DNA from: Ciona intestinalis
Taxonomy: Eukaryota > Chordata > Ascidiacea > Phlebobranchia > Cionidae
Assembly (NCBI RefSeq): GCF_000224145.3
Contig: NC_020173.2
Location: 2,007,494 to 2,071,493, forward strand
Direction of reading: 5' to 3'
Length of the DNA: 64,000 bases
Of the stretch, positions 11,552 through 23,084 are shown in pieces. Made by a program: the position numbers and the translations under genes. Position 1 is the first letter of the stretch. Each line of letters begins with the position of its first letter. The notes beneath the pieces were generated by a model. That model saw nothing but the letters and a program-made list of their open reading frames with translations. It was not told where the DNA came from and did not search any database.

Positions 11552-12089
11552 GTCAATGTTGAATAATATTTGCGCTAATTGTTTGTTCTACTATTACTTT
11601 AGAAACAAAATGTATAGTTATACCATAGATGTCTAAATATCCATGGTTGTACGTTATTTCCTATATAGACCAAGGACAATGGTTTTAAGAGTCTTTTATC
11701 AGATATTGTGACCAAACTATTTTATTCTATGTGGGTGAGAGCCAACAGCCTGCTAAAGGTTCTATGATTTAGGCCAAGTTTGGCCCATTTCCCTATTGTG
11801 ATCAACTAATTTTATTAGTGATTTTATGGTTTAATATACACATACAGAATAACCTCAACATATTTTTAAATGGTTACCAGTGTTAGTTTTATCTGTTGTG
11901 TGACACTTAGGCAAAGTTTCTCAATTTGCCTCAGCTATATTTTAATTTTTTTTTAAATTTGTGTGGTTGATCATTACTTAAAAAGTTTTCAATTTTTATG
12001 AATTGTCATATTGTAGCTTTTATTGATCTGTTTTTCAAGTGCTTTACTGTCGATATTATGTTGCCTTGTTGTTGAGTATTCACCATGCG

Positions 12090-12095
12090 AATAAA
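12090..12095 (+). terminator. Candidate CTNS polyadenylation signal
   Basis: AATAAA lies about 540 bases after the CTNS stop, and a second AATAAA follows at 12138-12143. I cannot tell which is used. Confidence 0.45.
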
Positions 12096-12143
12096 TGCAA
12101 TGTTTTTAATATTGTTACCTTATCACACTGATGATTTAATAAA

Positions 12144-14163
12144 CATGCTGAGTTGAAAAATTTAAGATCAAAATCAAACTGCAAATATTTGACATATTGC
12201 TAGGTTGATTATATTTTATCCTAAGTTTTCGTTTTGTTATTACATTGTAAACAAAATGTAAATTTACACATTGTGAAACAGCTTCGGTGTATAACAAAGA
12301 ATTTCTGTAGGATTTGTTGTGTTTTTTTAATTTCTGTCACCGCTGGACGGCGCCATTAATCCGTTTTTGTTATACGCACGTTGCGTAAATCGCGGAATTC
12401 AAACCCGTAAGCAAGCAGTCCTGTTTTGTCATAACAAAACGCGGTTCCACCAATTGAATCTAGTTTTTCCAATATTGGTTCTACATTTTCACTTCACCAG
12501 TGTTTTCTAGAACAGTGGTTCTTAAACTTTGTTGTGTGCTTTATTATTTTTTGTTTGCTTATCAGATTTACCCCCAAAGGGAAAACAACTAATTACATCA
12601 GTTTTACCTAATGCGACGGATGCGCTAGCTTTTTGTCAACGAATTGTTCAATGTTTGGTAAAGTACTACAATTAGCACATTTTTTCTGTCCTGTCAATTA
12701 ACTGATGTGGATTTTGATTGGTAGCTTATTTACCCCTAAATACAAGGAATTTACCCCAGTTTAAGAAATTCTGCTCTAGAAGGTATTGAACAGTGAACCT
12801 CAAAATCAGAACAAGCAATTTATTTATAGTAGTTGTTTAACAACGAATGAACTTAAATTGAACTAAAAAGCGCGTGTGAATTTGTAGCTGCCTGATGGCA
12901 GTCACGTAATAAAAGCAAAATATCCCAACAAACTTGTGCTCTGCAATGAGACACTTTATTCTCAACCACTCGCTGTTATTTTTGTAACATTCAACGTCAT
13001 AATTAAACCGCGGTTGTCAGTTTTGGTGGTAACGTTTGTTTCTAGACCTAAGAACTAAAAATAATGTCTCATTCACAATTACAAAATTACTCTGCATTTT
13101 ATGGTATTGGATTTTTGGATAAATTTTGTATTTTTCTTGCTATGGCAAAAAGTGTAAGTTCTAATAATAAGGCTTTCACTTCAGTTTAACCAACAGCTAA
13201 GATTCAGTTTGCTGAGTGTGTTAAGGTTGTCCTAAAATAAACAAACGCACGACCGAAAGCTGTTCATGGGAAAACCTGCTGCTTTGATACAAAGCATCCA
13301 ATCCGGATACAAATCCCTTGTTTCCGATTATCTGTTAAACAGAAGCCTTGTTTTACACAGCAGCGTTTTGTTTCCATTTGTTTTTCCCATACTGTATACT
13401 AAAGACAGGCATGCTTCTTCTGAGATCACTGGACCCGCCGAATCCAACAAGAATGCGTTGTATCGAATTCGAATACTACTCCGATCTCCAGTATCCCCGG
13501 TGTAGTAATAAGGCGGCTAATAAAGTCACGAAAATGCTTTAAAAATAAAGCAATACGTCGTATTTCAAAGGCACTAATGGTGCAGTCAGAAGTTCAACGC
13601 TTGGCGCGCAGTATTTCCGTGAAAATAAAAGAAAATGTTGACAAGAAATACACTGCGGTCAACACTGTAACTTTCGCCTCTGCCATAAGTGTCAGGTCTC
13701 ACGAATTCGGCTACGGACTTTGTTACATTTCACCATTGTTCTGCTCAGCGATAGTTTTGGATGTAAACACCTTAGGTTTACCATCGACACACGCCCATTG
13801 ACGGAATATCGCTGTCCTAACCCTCTGCTTTCATCGGTGCTCGCGCGAATTAAATGCCTTATTTGCTACCTGATCCGTTTGATCAAAACGCGCCATTAGT
13901 ACAACGGTTCGCCACAACAGCTCCGAGGAACCGAACACCGCTTTTGTATCAAACACAGAAGCGCTGTAGTTATCGGCTCAATCGTTTACGCGGATTTGTA
14001 CGGCTAATTCACAGGGCTCCACCTGGCTCGACTACCGGTCTATGAATGCAGCGAACACCATCTAAAATGACCAAATTATACGACCCATAGCGTATACGTA
14101 TCGCTTCACTTTCCTGGTTGCCTAGCGGAAAATCGCGGCCATATTAGTGCATAATTATGTCAG
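12144..14163. other. Intergenic, no gene supported
   Basis: Several open frames of 60-79 codons overlap between 13266 and 14045. They show no recognisable domain and no consistent splice structure. The only feature I would flag is a possible short first exon at 13064-13153, listed separately. Confidence 0.5.
13064..13153 (+). other. Possible unassigned coding exon
   Basis: An ATG opens 30 codons ending at a consensus donor GTAAGT. The predicted piece begins MSHSQLQNYSAFYGIGF and then turns hydrophobic. I do not recognise it and found no matching downstream exon before the gap, so it may well be chance. Confidence 0.15.
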
Positions 14164-14874
14164 AACATGACATTGTACGGCATGGGCCTTGTTTGACGTA
14201 GAATCTATTTTAAACTCTACGCTAAATCTGAAATTAGGTCATTAACATAATAGAGATTGCTGGATTTTCGGTCATATCTCGTAAAAAATGTTATTACTTG
14301 AAAATTGAGCAGCATGTTTCGTATATATAGTGTGGGGGAAGATGGGACACCTTTAGCACATAATATACAAAAATCCTGATCATGTTTTTAATAATTAACA
14401 ACGGTCCATAGGAGTCATGAGGATATAGTTTCATGATTCCTTAAATGTTCTTTGTTTACTACTAAACGGGACAAGAAAATGGAGTTAAACGGTGTCCCAT
14501 CTTCCCCCACCCTACTGTATCCAAGAATAAAAGCAACAATATCAATAAGGCAACATCAGTGCTTCTTTACCAAGTAGGCCATTCCATGCTACGACCCGAT
14601 ATAGTCTAACGCCCCATCATGTAAAATCCATGCGTGGCCAACCGATTTGGCGAGGAGCGCTGGGCGTGTAATTCAATTTTGATTATTCTGCCATTTAGCT
14701 GCGCGATCTTAGCCTGTCTCGCACCGCCGACACTTTAACTTCCCGCCGAGGTCCAAAAATCAAACATCGCTTTACCGTACTGTGAGATCGGGCCGATTTA
14801 ACGCTAATAATTCCATCTTCGCGCGCGTCCGTCACCCGTAAGTGCAGGCGCAAGTACAGCATGATGATTAGGGT
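14164..14874. repeat. Duplicated flank A-right, copy of 33696-34426
   Basis: Near-identical to 33696-34426, including the MITE it contains. The other copy has a 30-odd-base local duplication around TTTTCGGTCATATCTCGTAA. This copy stops at the 125-N gap, while the other starts at the 50-N gap. Confidence 0.95.
14326..14519. mobile_element. Intact TA-flanked MITE
   Basis: The left inverted repeat is TAGTGTGGGGGAAGATGGGA and the right is TCCCATCTTCCCCCACCCTA. The interior is typical of the family. The same insertion is present at 33880-34072, so it predates the duplication or is shared by both haplotypes. Confidence 0.9.
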
Positions 14875-14999
14875 NNNNNNNNNNNNNNNNNNNNNNNNNN
14901 NNNNNNNNNNNNNNNNNNNNNNNNNNNNNNNNNNNNNNNNNNNNNNNNNNNNNNNNNNNNNNNNNNNNNNNNNNNNNNNNNNNNNNNNNNNNNNNNNNN
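14875..14999. other. Assembly gap (125 N)
   Basis: A run of undetermined bases. The left side continues elsewhere in the window (34427 onward, judged by its duplicate). The right side starts unrelated sequence, so the join is doubtful. Confidence 0.99.
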
Positions 15000-15102
15000 C
15001 TCACATTTACATATTCGTACTTAACGGGCTTTACATTGGTCTAAATTAAATGCGTACTTAAGACGAAAAGCAAAATATGAATATGGAAAAGTGTATATTA
15101 TA

Positions 15103-15381
15103 ATAGAGTGGGGGAAGACGGGACACTTAAGCATATATTGCCAAATATTTCCAAAATCAAAATATGAGACGGTTTTTGGGTGATACTAAATTAGCACTAT
15201 CATAACTGTATTAACGGACAACAATTTCCAAAAAACTTAACAACAATTATCATCTTTACTGTGGACCGTGAAAATTCTGTCGAATATTACTGTTTTTCCC
15301 TTTTCTTTAAATGGGTACTGGTAAAACAAGATTAAAAAAGGCGCGTCTTACGCCGAGTACCGTCTCCCCACCCTAGTATAT
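15103..15381. mobile_element. Longer MITE variant with divergent interior
   Basis: The ends TAGAGTGGGGGAAGACGGGA and CCGTCTCCCCACCCTAGTAT are inverted repeats of the same family. The roughly 230-base interior does not match the standard copies and includes a different A-rich stretch. Confidence 0.65.
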
Positions 15382-15450
15382 ATTCTACGTGCTGGGTTAG
15401 GTCTTGCATTCAAAGGTGTATATATTCAGAATAATAGAACACATCATTAC

Positions 15451-17660
15451 CTCTTCGTCATGGCCTAATGATACGAAAAAGCTTCTTACAGGCTGGTCTC
15501 CTTTATTCAGCATATAACTTAATGCTTCAAGGATAGCCTGCAAATCGTAGTCCCGGTTATAATCGATGCGAACTCNCAAATAAACAAATATAATTATAAG
15601 CGCTTATGGTATAATTTGGCCAGTTTAAAGTGGGCTTGCATGCAATCGGAATTTTTTAAATGGATGTTTATTGTTATTACACGGTCATATCAGCCACTGT
15701 TGGCACTTAACAGTAAACTATACTACAAAACATACAGACAGTCAATGTTTTACATATATAGTAGTGTGGGGTAACATGGGATACCTTTACCACATTATAT
15801 CCCATATTTCCCGATCGTATTTTAATATCGATAATGCAAAAATATTAGAGTTGTTAGGAAACGGTTAAAACATATTCACTGTTTACTCCCAAAGTCAACA
15901 CTTACCATTAGTTGGCCTTTGTTGTCAATCAAACCTCGGCCGTACATACGGTTACCATCAGGCGACTCATTTGCTCCAAATCCTTCCCAAACCCACTCTG
16001 ACTGGACCACTGGTACTACGTCCATATGGGCCATGAGCAAATACGGCTGGAGAGAAGCATTCTTGCCTCGGACGGCAAGCAGCATGCTGTATCCGTTTAT
16101 AATGTCATGTCGGACATACCGTGAGTGGAAAATAGCTGGGAACGCTGTAGGAAAATGTAAGCGTGCTTTTATTACGAAATATGAAAAAACACTGCGGTTA
16201 CTATTACCTTGTGTTAAGTACCTTCCGAATGCTTCAAGTTGTTGCTTGTTGTAATGGTGTGGAGAGTGTGATACCGTTTCAAACTGCACCGCTCTTTTTA
16301 ATCGCCCCCATGACCCAGCAGAGTCGATGTAACCTTCCGTTTCGTTCCTAGCACACGGCGGCGGTGGAGGGGGCCGGGTGTATATTAATACCGTTGTCCT
16401 CATGCAGCACAACACCAATACGGATATCAACGCAAGGAAAAGATAAGCAATTAGCTTGGCCAAAGTCTGCATGCTTATATGACCACCAAGATCCGCACTC
16501 AAGCAAGAAATCTGCAGAAAATGCTCTTTGTTTATACTGGGCCTGCTATAATTAAATCAAGACGACAGATCGTAAAACCGATCTTGACACTGTTACACAT
16601 TCTCATCTTTTTAGCTACTTATAACGAAAAACACAATTTCTGACGCTTCGGTTAACTTTTCCATCAACCTTTAAATCGGCGATTTAAATACTCCCACGCA
16701 TTTTTTTTGATTTTTCTCAGCCCTGTGATTTTAAAAGCGTTGCTGCATATAGCTTGTAAAGAGGAACGCCGTTCTGTAGCGTCGCAAGCGAAACACGTGT
16801 TTTATATGGTTTATACGAATTGATTAACCATTAGTATTGGTTTTACCTATTAAAAATAGTTACATATTAATTTTTAGGATAGAACACAAAAATGCGTGTT
16901 TGCATTAAGTTAACGAACCGTTGAATAAACATTAACTGCGTATTTGATTGAAAGCATGAAATGATTCTTGTAACATTTCGCTAACTAAAACATGTTGCGT
17001 GCAGGTAGTTATAAAAAATCGTTCGCTTTAAATATTTTTTATCGCTTGACTTGTTAGAATTTTACCCTTTGTACTTTACGCCATTCACAGCGCCGCGTAC
17101 CTTCTCGACCGGCAATCGGATACTAGAGTGCGCCAAAACAAGCTTCCTACATGAGAAAACTGCCCTGAGTTTCATGCGGCATTACCTGTCTCCCGACCGC
17201 AACAATGCGACAAAGGCTTTAAATACGAATCTGGCGTAGCTTAGGCATCGCTATCGTTTAAATTTTTCTTTTAAGCCTTACGGTTAATATTTAAACATAG
17301 ACAGATTTGATTCTAGACTGGCCTATCATACTTTCGGAACCAACAGGCCTGTATTTAGGGAAAACTCCAGTCTGCATTTGCACTTTCGCATGGTTGAATG
17401 CCCTCGAAGAGATAATCGCATGTAAACTGAATTCACGCCCTACTCTGAATCTTAACTCCCAATATGTGATAGGTAAAAAATCGGTCAATGATTAATGAAA
17501 CGAAACTTTGTTAGCTTTTGGGGTTCGGGCTTAGTGCCACGGTGTTTTCCTGCGGTTCATCTTGCCAATTATACAAGTTGGGTATTAAGATCATTAGGCT
17601 AATAAGAAATAGCTAACTTACCTTATGGTTACGACGTAGAACACTTGAGAATGAATTCAT
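15451..17660 (-). CDS. PM20D1: PM20D1-like M20 peptidase, 3' part missing
   Basis: An M20-family metalloenzyme. In mammals PM20D1 joins and splits N-acyl amino acids outside the cell. Four exons are visible on the minus strand: 17660-17622, 16511-16208, 16144-15906 and 15537-15451, giving 223 residues of about 500 expected. A membrane segment at about residues 30-49 is followed by a proline run and then the catalytic start. HMDVVP holds metal ligand H154 and D156, YGRGLIDNKGQLM holds bridging D188, and GHDEE holds E222 (general base) and E223 (metal). The join M/AILEAL after the DNK motif matches the family exactly. It places exon 4 at 15537 and the ambiguous base at 15576 in the intron. The tiny first exon (13 codons, ATG at 17660) is less certain; an ATG at 16472 is the alternative start. 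The rest should lie to the left but the gap intervenes. I see no stop or frameshift, so this is a broken assembly, not a pseudogene. Confidence 0.85.
15757..15892. mobile_element. Worn TA-flanked MITE in PM20D1 intron 3
   Basis: The left end TAGTAGTGTGGGGTAACATG and interior CCCATATTTCCCGATCGTAT are recognisable. The right end is missing and the copy stops next to exon 3. Confidence 0.6.
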
Positions 17661-18716
17661 GATTTTAGTTTTCTTTCTTCAACAGAATAACTAAATAAAC
17701 ACTTGTGGTCTGTGAGAGTGGCGATAGATTTACTATTGTATTTACTATCTCTGCAAACATGCGCGTAAAACGTGAACGCCAAACGTTACTATTCACATAT
17801 AACTAGTCACGGCTATCTCTCTAACGACTAAACAACGTACTAGACTTCGTCCTCTCTTTGTTTTTTTGCAGGTAAACTGCAACCGTAACGTTTGTGGTAA
17901 AATCTAAAATGGCGTTCAAGGCCTGATTGCTGATGGTGATTGTAGGTTTTATGTCACAAAACCCCCTTTTTACGTAATGTGAATCAACCGCACTGCATTT
18001 TACTTAAAGCACACTGTCATTAAATTCTAGCATGGCCTTCTATATATTTTTCCTACAAACTGATCGACCAATATGCAATTTGCGTTACAGCCACCCTTAT
18101 GTCCTTTCTGAAACGTACGTATTTAAGTCACAGGCATGTATCGCTGTGTATCTATTCGTTACGGAAGATTACAATACAAATATGCCAAAAACCAAATACC
18201 GTTTCGGTGTGGCTACTTACGTCTCATGCTTTATTCATTATAGATAAAAAAAAGTCAGAAAAAAACATTATCTAATGGGGCTTTGCACAATGTAAGTACA
18301 TTTTCAGTTTTGTGCAAACTTATAAGTTGTTAAATGTAATGTGAAACCTATATTTTGGCCATAATACAAATACTTATGTTGAAGGATGCGATTTCGTAAA
18401 GAGATTGTGCGTACGTAGCTATAGCCTGACCAATTGCTCAAAATATGTTAAACGGTCCGCGTGGCAGCCAGCTGTAATATTAGTTACGTGGAAGGTATAA
18501 TGTAGGAAAGGGCAAGCGACGTGTTCTCATTTGACACAGGTGTTATCAGCACGCATTATATTTTTTTGTCCTTTTATTATAATTTGGAATATAATATGTA
18601 AATAAATTAAAGTTTACTCACTACGTTTAGGTGTATATGATAATTAAGTAAATTTGTTAAATTGAAAAGTTATTTTTGTTTATCAATGCTATTTTAAAAG
18701 TAAATTACTGAATGTA
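17661..18716. other. PM20D1-RWDD4 divergent intergenic region
   Basis: About 1.05 kb separate two divergent genes, so promoter function for both is expected. It holds no repeat I recognise and no clear TATA box. A 71-codon open frame at 18032-18247 has no family features. Confidence 0.5.
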
Positions 18717-19286
18717 ATGGCTGTTAATGAACAGCAAGAAGAAGAGAGAGAAGTACTTGCTTCTATATTTGAAGATGACACTGCTTTTAAGCAAATTTCA
18801 GAGACATGTTTCCAATACAAAATTGGTGAAGACGGTCACCCTAAATCGTTTCTATTTGAGATTATATGGACACCAGAATATCCTGAAAAGGCTCCTGAAA
18901 TAAACTTGAATGCATTTTATAACAATCATGTTCTCGCTAATGTAAAAGTAAGCATTGTGGACCAACTTAAAGAACAATGTGAAATTATGTTGGGAGACGC
19001 TATGGTGTTTACAATCATAGATTGGGCTAAAGAAAACCATGAACAGTTAATGGCTGAGCAGCCATTACAAGTTGTATCACCTAAAATTGTGACTGATACT
19101 GAAAAAACAGAGGCTCCAGTTGCTAAAGTAAAAGAGAAAAAAGAGCAACTTTCAAAAGCTCAAAAGAGGAAAATGGCAGATCGTGTAGGAGTAACTGGTG
19201 AACGACCAAGAGGTTGGAACTGGGTAGATCCAATAAAACATTTAAGTCAAACAGGCCGTGCGCATGAACGTGAAGAAAACACTTAA
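18717..19286 (+). CDS. RWDD4: RWD domain-containing protein 4
   Basis: A single-exon gene of 189 residues; human RWDD4 has 188. The N-terminal RWD fold (about residues 5-115) shows the family's EEEREVLASIF start, the FEIIWTPEYPEKAP strand with its conserved YP, and the NAFYNN motif. A charged linker leads to the diagnostic C-terminal block KKEQLSKAQKRKMADR and then PRGWNWVDPIKHLSQTG. The function in animals is poorly defined; RWD folds mediate protein-protein contacts. The ATG at 18717 aligns with the family start. No introns. POGLUT1 starts 279 bases downstream on the same strand. Confidence 0.95.
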   Translation: MAVNEQQEEEREVLASIFEDDTAFKQISETCFQYKIGEDGHPKSFLFEIIWTPEYPEKAPEINLNAFYNNHVLANVKVSIVDQLKEQCEIMLGDAMVFTIIDWAKENHEQLMAEQPLQVVSPKIVTDTEKTEAPVAKVKEKKEQLSKAQKRKMADRVGVTGERPRGWNWVDPIKHLSQTGRAHEREENT

Positions 19287-19548
19287 TACTTCGTTAATTG
19301 ACAATCTAAATCCTGTATATGCAACAATACTGGTTTTAGATATTTATTTTATAAAATTTACTGCAATTTGGTGTAGTATTTATTACCAGCACTCAACTGC
19401 TTTTTTGCCTGTTAGGCCATAATTGACAACAACTTGCTTGTATGTTTTTAATGCAGTTTTTTCTCATTTAAAATTCTGACATAGTATCGGACTGATCATA
19501 TCAGAATATTGTTTACAAATCTTAAACAATCTCCTTCCTAAAACTATA

Positions 19549-19549
19549 G
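19549..19549 (+). promoter_or_regulatory. Candidate trans-splice acceptor before POGLUT1
   Basis: A pyrimidine-containing stretch CTCCTTCCTAAAACTATAG ends in AG 16 bases before the POGLUT1 ATG. Ascidians attach a spliced leader at such sites, and no AATAAA occurs between the RWDD4 stop and this point. This is inference only. Confidence 0.3.
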
Positions 19550-19565
19550 GTTACCCACTGTTGTC

Positions 19566-22500
19566 ATGCTACACCTCCATTCAAAACATTATAAAATATC
19601 TGCCTTGCACACTGTATTATTCGTTTCTGTGATATGGGCCAATCTTAGCAGAGCCAGTGCAAAAGGTATCCATTTAAAATTTAAATAAAAGTAGTGTATT
19701 TTACATGTAACAACAAATACATGTGTTTTAATTTAAATATTAGTGGATGTATTTTAAACTTAACAACAAATATAAGTATTAAAGTATATTTATATTTTAA
19801 ATTTGAATATTAGTGAAGGTATTTTAAATTTAACAACAAATACATGTATTTGAAATTTAAATAATAGAATATTTATTTTAAAAACATATTAAAATGCAGG
19901 TATTTTTAATGTTTAAGTTTAAATACAAACATATGTAATTTAAACACTAGTAGTAAGATTTACATACCAGTTAATGTTTAACAATAATGTTGACCAAGTA
20001 AGCTAATTCATGCCAACTTTCAGAACCTAATTGGCAAGTGTATTTGGATGCAATATCTGAAGCTGCTGCCAATTACACTTCATGTGGTGGCAATTGTACT
20101 TGTCACTCAGATGTTATAACCTCTGATTTAAAATTATGGAGAGAGAGAGGTGGAATCACCAACGAAGATATGAAACGTGGGCTTGAAAGATCGGTTCATT
20201 ACCAAATTATTGACCATAAGTTATACAGACAAGATAAATGCATGTTTCCTTCAAGGTATTATTCTATATGGTATATATATAGTACTGTGGGGTACGATAG
20301 GAGAATACCATTATCAACTAAATCCTATAATTCAATAATTCATGATTGTGTTTATAACAATTAACTAACAACATTCTTTTAGAGTTGTTGCGCCAAGTTT
20401 AAATAATTTTAACCCAAATTATCAGCAACACATAAAACAATTTAAAAAATAGAAAAAAAGCTCTTCTAAAATAATCACCCACAAAGTAACATACTTGGTA
20501 ACTCGTAAGCTGGCATGAGGTGTATAAAACAGAACACCTGTGGTTAACAACTGTTGTTTCAGGCCACGCGAGGATGAAGTAAATTACAAAAATAACATTT
20601 TCTCCTACCCTACTATAAAAAATCAATTAGTTTATAGGCTATATATATATATATATACCAGATGAGTCTAATAAACAAAAAACTATTTTGCAGTATGCCT
20701 GGTCGCAGAAATAACAGAATAAACTATTTAGTTTAAGCGTCATATATTTTAAGTAAAACATTAAAATAAATTGTGTCTACTTTTAAAGGTGCTCTGGTAT
20801 CGAACATTTTATATTGGAAATCATAAACGATCTGCCTGACATGGAACTTGGGATAAATGTTCATGATTGGCCACAAGTTATGAAGCATTCACCATATCCT
20901 ATGCCCATATTATCCTTCAGCAAAGTGGTAGGTAGGGGCAAAGACTTGTATATTTTGATACATTTACATTATATGGTTGTGTGTATGGTGGAAATATTTT
21001 GTGATTAACATTGATTGCAATCTCAGTGTATGTGTTGTCTTTATACAACAGGTCGGAAAAATATTCCAAATCTAATTTAACTCAGTTAAATGTAGAAGTA
21101 CAACTGATTTATCCTCGCATTGCGGGGCAGTAACAGTCTTTATAACATGCGTATTCTGTTTCACACACATTGTGCCTTGTTACCAGTCTTAACAACTATT
21201 CAATTTGTGGGTAATTACATTTTATGATTTTTATTATTTTTTAATATATGAGTGACAATTTGGGTAGCTAATTCATGATCACTGGGTTAGAGCAACAATT
21301 GAGTGTCTTGCCCAAGGAACACACCTGCCTACTAATTAACAATAGTACCATTGATGAGCTTTGAACCCAAAACCTCTGGGTTAGAAGCAGGTGCGCTAAC
21401 AACTGTACTACACCCTAGTAAAAATAAAACAAAGGGTTCCTGTTATCTAAAACTAAAATTAACCATTATTTTTACTATTAGGCTAAGGAACATCAGGATA
21501 TTATGTATCCAGCTTGGACATTTTGGGCCGGTGGTCCAGCAGTGTGGCCAATATATAGGAATGGCCTTGGCCGTTGGGACCTTATGAGAAAGGACCTTAA
21601 GAAGTATGTATGCATTTTTATTAGGTTTTTAAAAGTATTTTACAAAATTATCTAAAATTTAGAAAAGACAATGAATTTCCATGGGAAAAGAAACAAAATA
21701 TTGGATTTTTTCGTGGTTCACGAACAAGTAGTGAAAGAGATCCGTTAGTTTTATTATCTCGTGAAAATCCAGATCTTGTTGATGCTCAATACACAAAGAA
21801 CCAAGCCTGGAAATCTAAAAAGGTTAAAACAAACTTATTAAAAAAAACAAGCACATTTAAATATACACAATACCTTATGCCTAATGAAACATACTAACAT
21901 GTCATTGTATATTTTATTACTACAACACGCCCCTTAACATTCATTTCAGTCGTTCTCTTCTTTAGGACACGCTAGGAGCAGAACCTGCCGAAATTGTACA
22001 TCTACTTGATCACTGTCAATATAAGTACGACTGTTGTGCATTTAAGTGATTAATATTGTTGTAAAATAGCTTTACATACAGTATAAAGGTGGCTGTACAC
22101 AGTATCTGGAATTCTACCGTTTTGTCCGGATTTGGCTGCCGCATGCGGAACTCGGTAATGGGTTTGCATACGACTTTGCAGGCAAATTTGCATGCCGGAT
22201 ACTGTGTACAGCCACCTTAAAGCGCTTCTGCAAAATAACTGCTTTTGGGTTTTAAATAGCAATTTTTACTTAGTTTTACTAAACGTAATCAAGTTATATG
22301 CGGTAACTATTAAGTAGGCGGAGGGCTTATGAAACAGAATCCTGTCCTCACCATGTGAGGATAAAAAGTAACAGTATTGAGTAATTCATCCATCAATCAG
22401 ATACTTGTTCAATTTCCGAGGGGTTGCTGCAAGTTTCAGACTGAAACATCTGTTCCTATGCGGCTCACTTGTATTCCACGTTGGTGAAGATTGGTTGGAG

Positions 22501-23084
22501 TTCTTTTACCCAGCACTGAAGCCTTGGGTCCACTATATACCTGTTTCACCAAGTTTGAATGAGGTGAAAGACCTGATTAATTTTGCAAAGGAAAATGATG
22601 AAGTTGTGAAAAAGATTGCAAATAGGTAAATCTGGTTTTAGATGCTGTGTGTTTACAAAAAGAAACCTATTAGTTTAGTGAGTTTAGTTCAGGATATTGA
22701 GTGTATATGCCCTTCTTATCATTTAGATCAGGTTTGTATTTTGTAAAAGCTGTTTAGATCAGATTTTTGTTTTATTATAAAGAGTTGTATATGTTCCAAA
22801 TTCCAAGCAGATTGTTTATTGTATGTACATCAAAACAGGTTTGTATTTTGTAATAAAGGATGAACATTAAACAATATGCTTTAACTTTACTTAATAATTG
22901 GAATACTGCATTTTGATTAAACAGGGGAAAGAGATTCATTACCAAACATCTTAAAATGGATGACATCTCGTGTTATTGGAAGAAACTGCTTTTCCAATAT
23001 GCTGAACTCCTAAAATATAAAGTGGGAAGGAGAATGGAGTATCAGGAAATTGTTTCTCCCCACAAGCACAAATCAGAATTGTGA
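19566..23084 (+). CDS. POGLUT1: Protein O-glucosyltransferase 1 (Rumi)
   Basis: Transfers glucose (and in some species xylose) from the UDP-sugar to serine in EGF repeats such as those of Notch, inside the ER. Eight exons: 19566-19665, 20024-20255, 20789-20927, 21482-21603, 21663-21822, 21966-22024, 22401-22625 and 22925-23084. They give 398 residues (human 392) with an unbroken frame. A signal peptide in exon 1 is followed by the cysteine-rich CGGNCTCH segment. The CAP10-type glycosyltransferase domain shows [76 protein letters not shown] and [14 protein letters not shown]. The chain ends HKHKSEL; KSEL is a KDEL-type ER retrieval signal in the place of human KTEL. Introns carry a tandem repeat, a nested SINE/MITE, a SINE and a Harbinger-like MITE. 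Confidence 0.96.
19680..19880. repeat. AT-rich tandem repeat in POGLUT1 intron 1
   Basis: Three imperfect units of roughly 70 bases share TTAACAACAAATACATGTAT and AAATATTAGTGGATGTATTT. A degraded fourth unit may follow. Confidence 0.7.
20279..20613. mobile_element. TA-flanked MITE split by a SINE, POGLUT1 intron 2
   Basis: The left end TAGTACTGTGGGGTACGATA and the CAATTAACTAACAAC stretch lie on one side. The right end TCTCCTACCCTACTATAAA lies on the other. Between them is foreign sequence that includes the SINE tail at 20462-20590. Confidence 0.65.
20462..20590 (+). mobile_element. SINE tail inside the MITE
   Basis: CACCCACAAAGTAACATACT, then AAGCTGGCATGAGGTGTATA and GAGGATGAAGTAAATTAC match the family tail. 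The position inside a MITE shows the SINE is the younger of the two. Confidence 0.7.
21095..21415 (-). mobile_element. Full-length tRNA-headed SINE in POGLUT1 intron 3
   Basis: Reverse orientation. Read on the minus strand, the head has GTTAGCGCACCTGCTTCTAA (A-box-like) and TTTTGGGTTCAAAGCTC (B-box-like). The CACTTGGGCAAGACACT-type body, the AGTGATCATGAATTAGC block and the tail follow. It gives the best view of the tRNA-derived promoter of this family. Confidence 0.75.
22087..22217. mobile_element. 131-bp MITE with TAA target duplication
   Basis: Terminal inverted repeats AGGTGGCTGTACACAGTATC match on both ends. The element is flanked by TAA on each side (22084-22086 and 22218-22220). A 3-bp TAA/TTA duplication is typical of PIF/Harbinger-type MITEs. 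It sits in POGLUT1 intron 6. Confidence 0.8.
22290..22385 (+). mobile_element. Worn SINE tail in POGLUT1 intron 6
   Basis: GGCGGAGGGCTTATGAAACA and CCATGTGAGGATAAAAAGTA match the tail portion loosely. It ends just before exon 7. Confidence 0.5.

Noticed and set aside
19680..19880. Possible CRISPR-like array
   Set aside because: Units are AT-rich, imperfect and without unique spacers; an ordinary tandem repeat in an animal intron.
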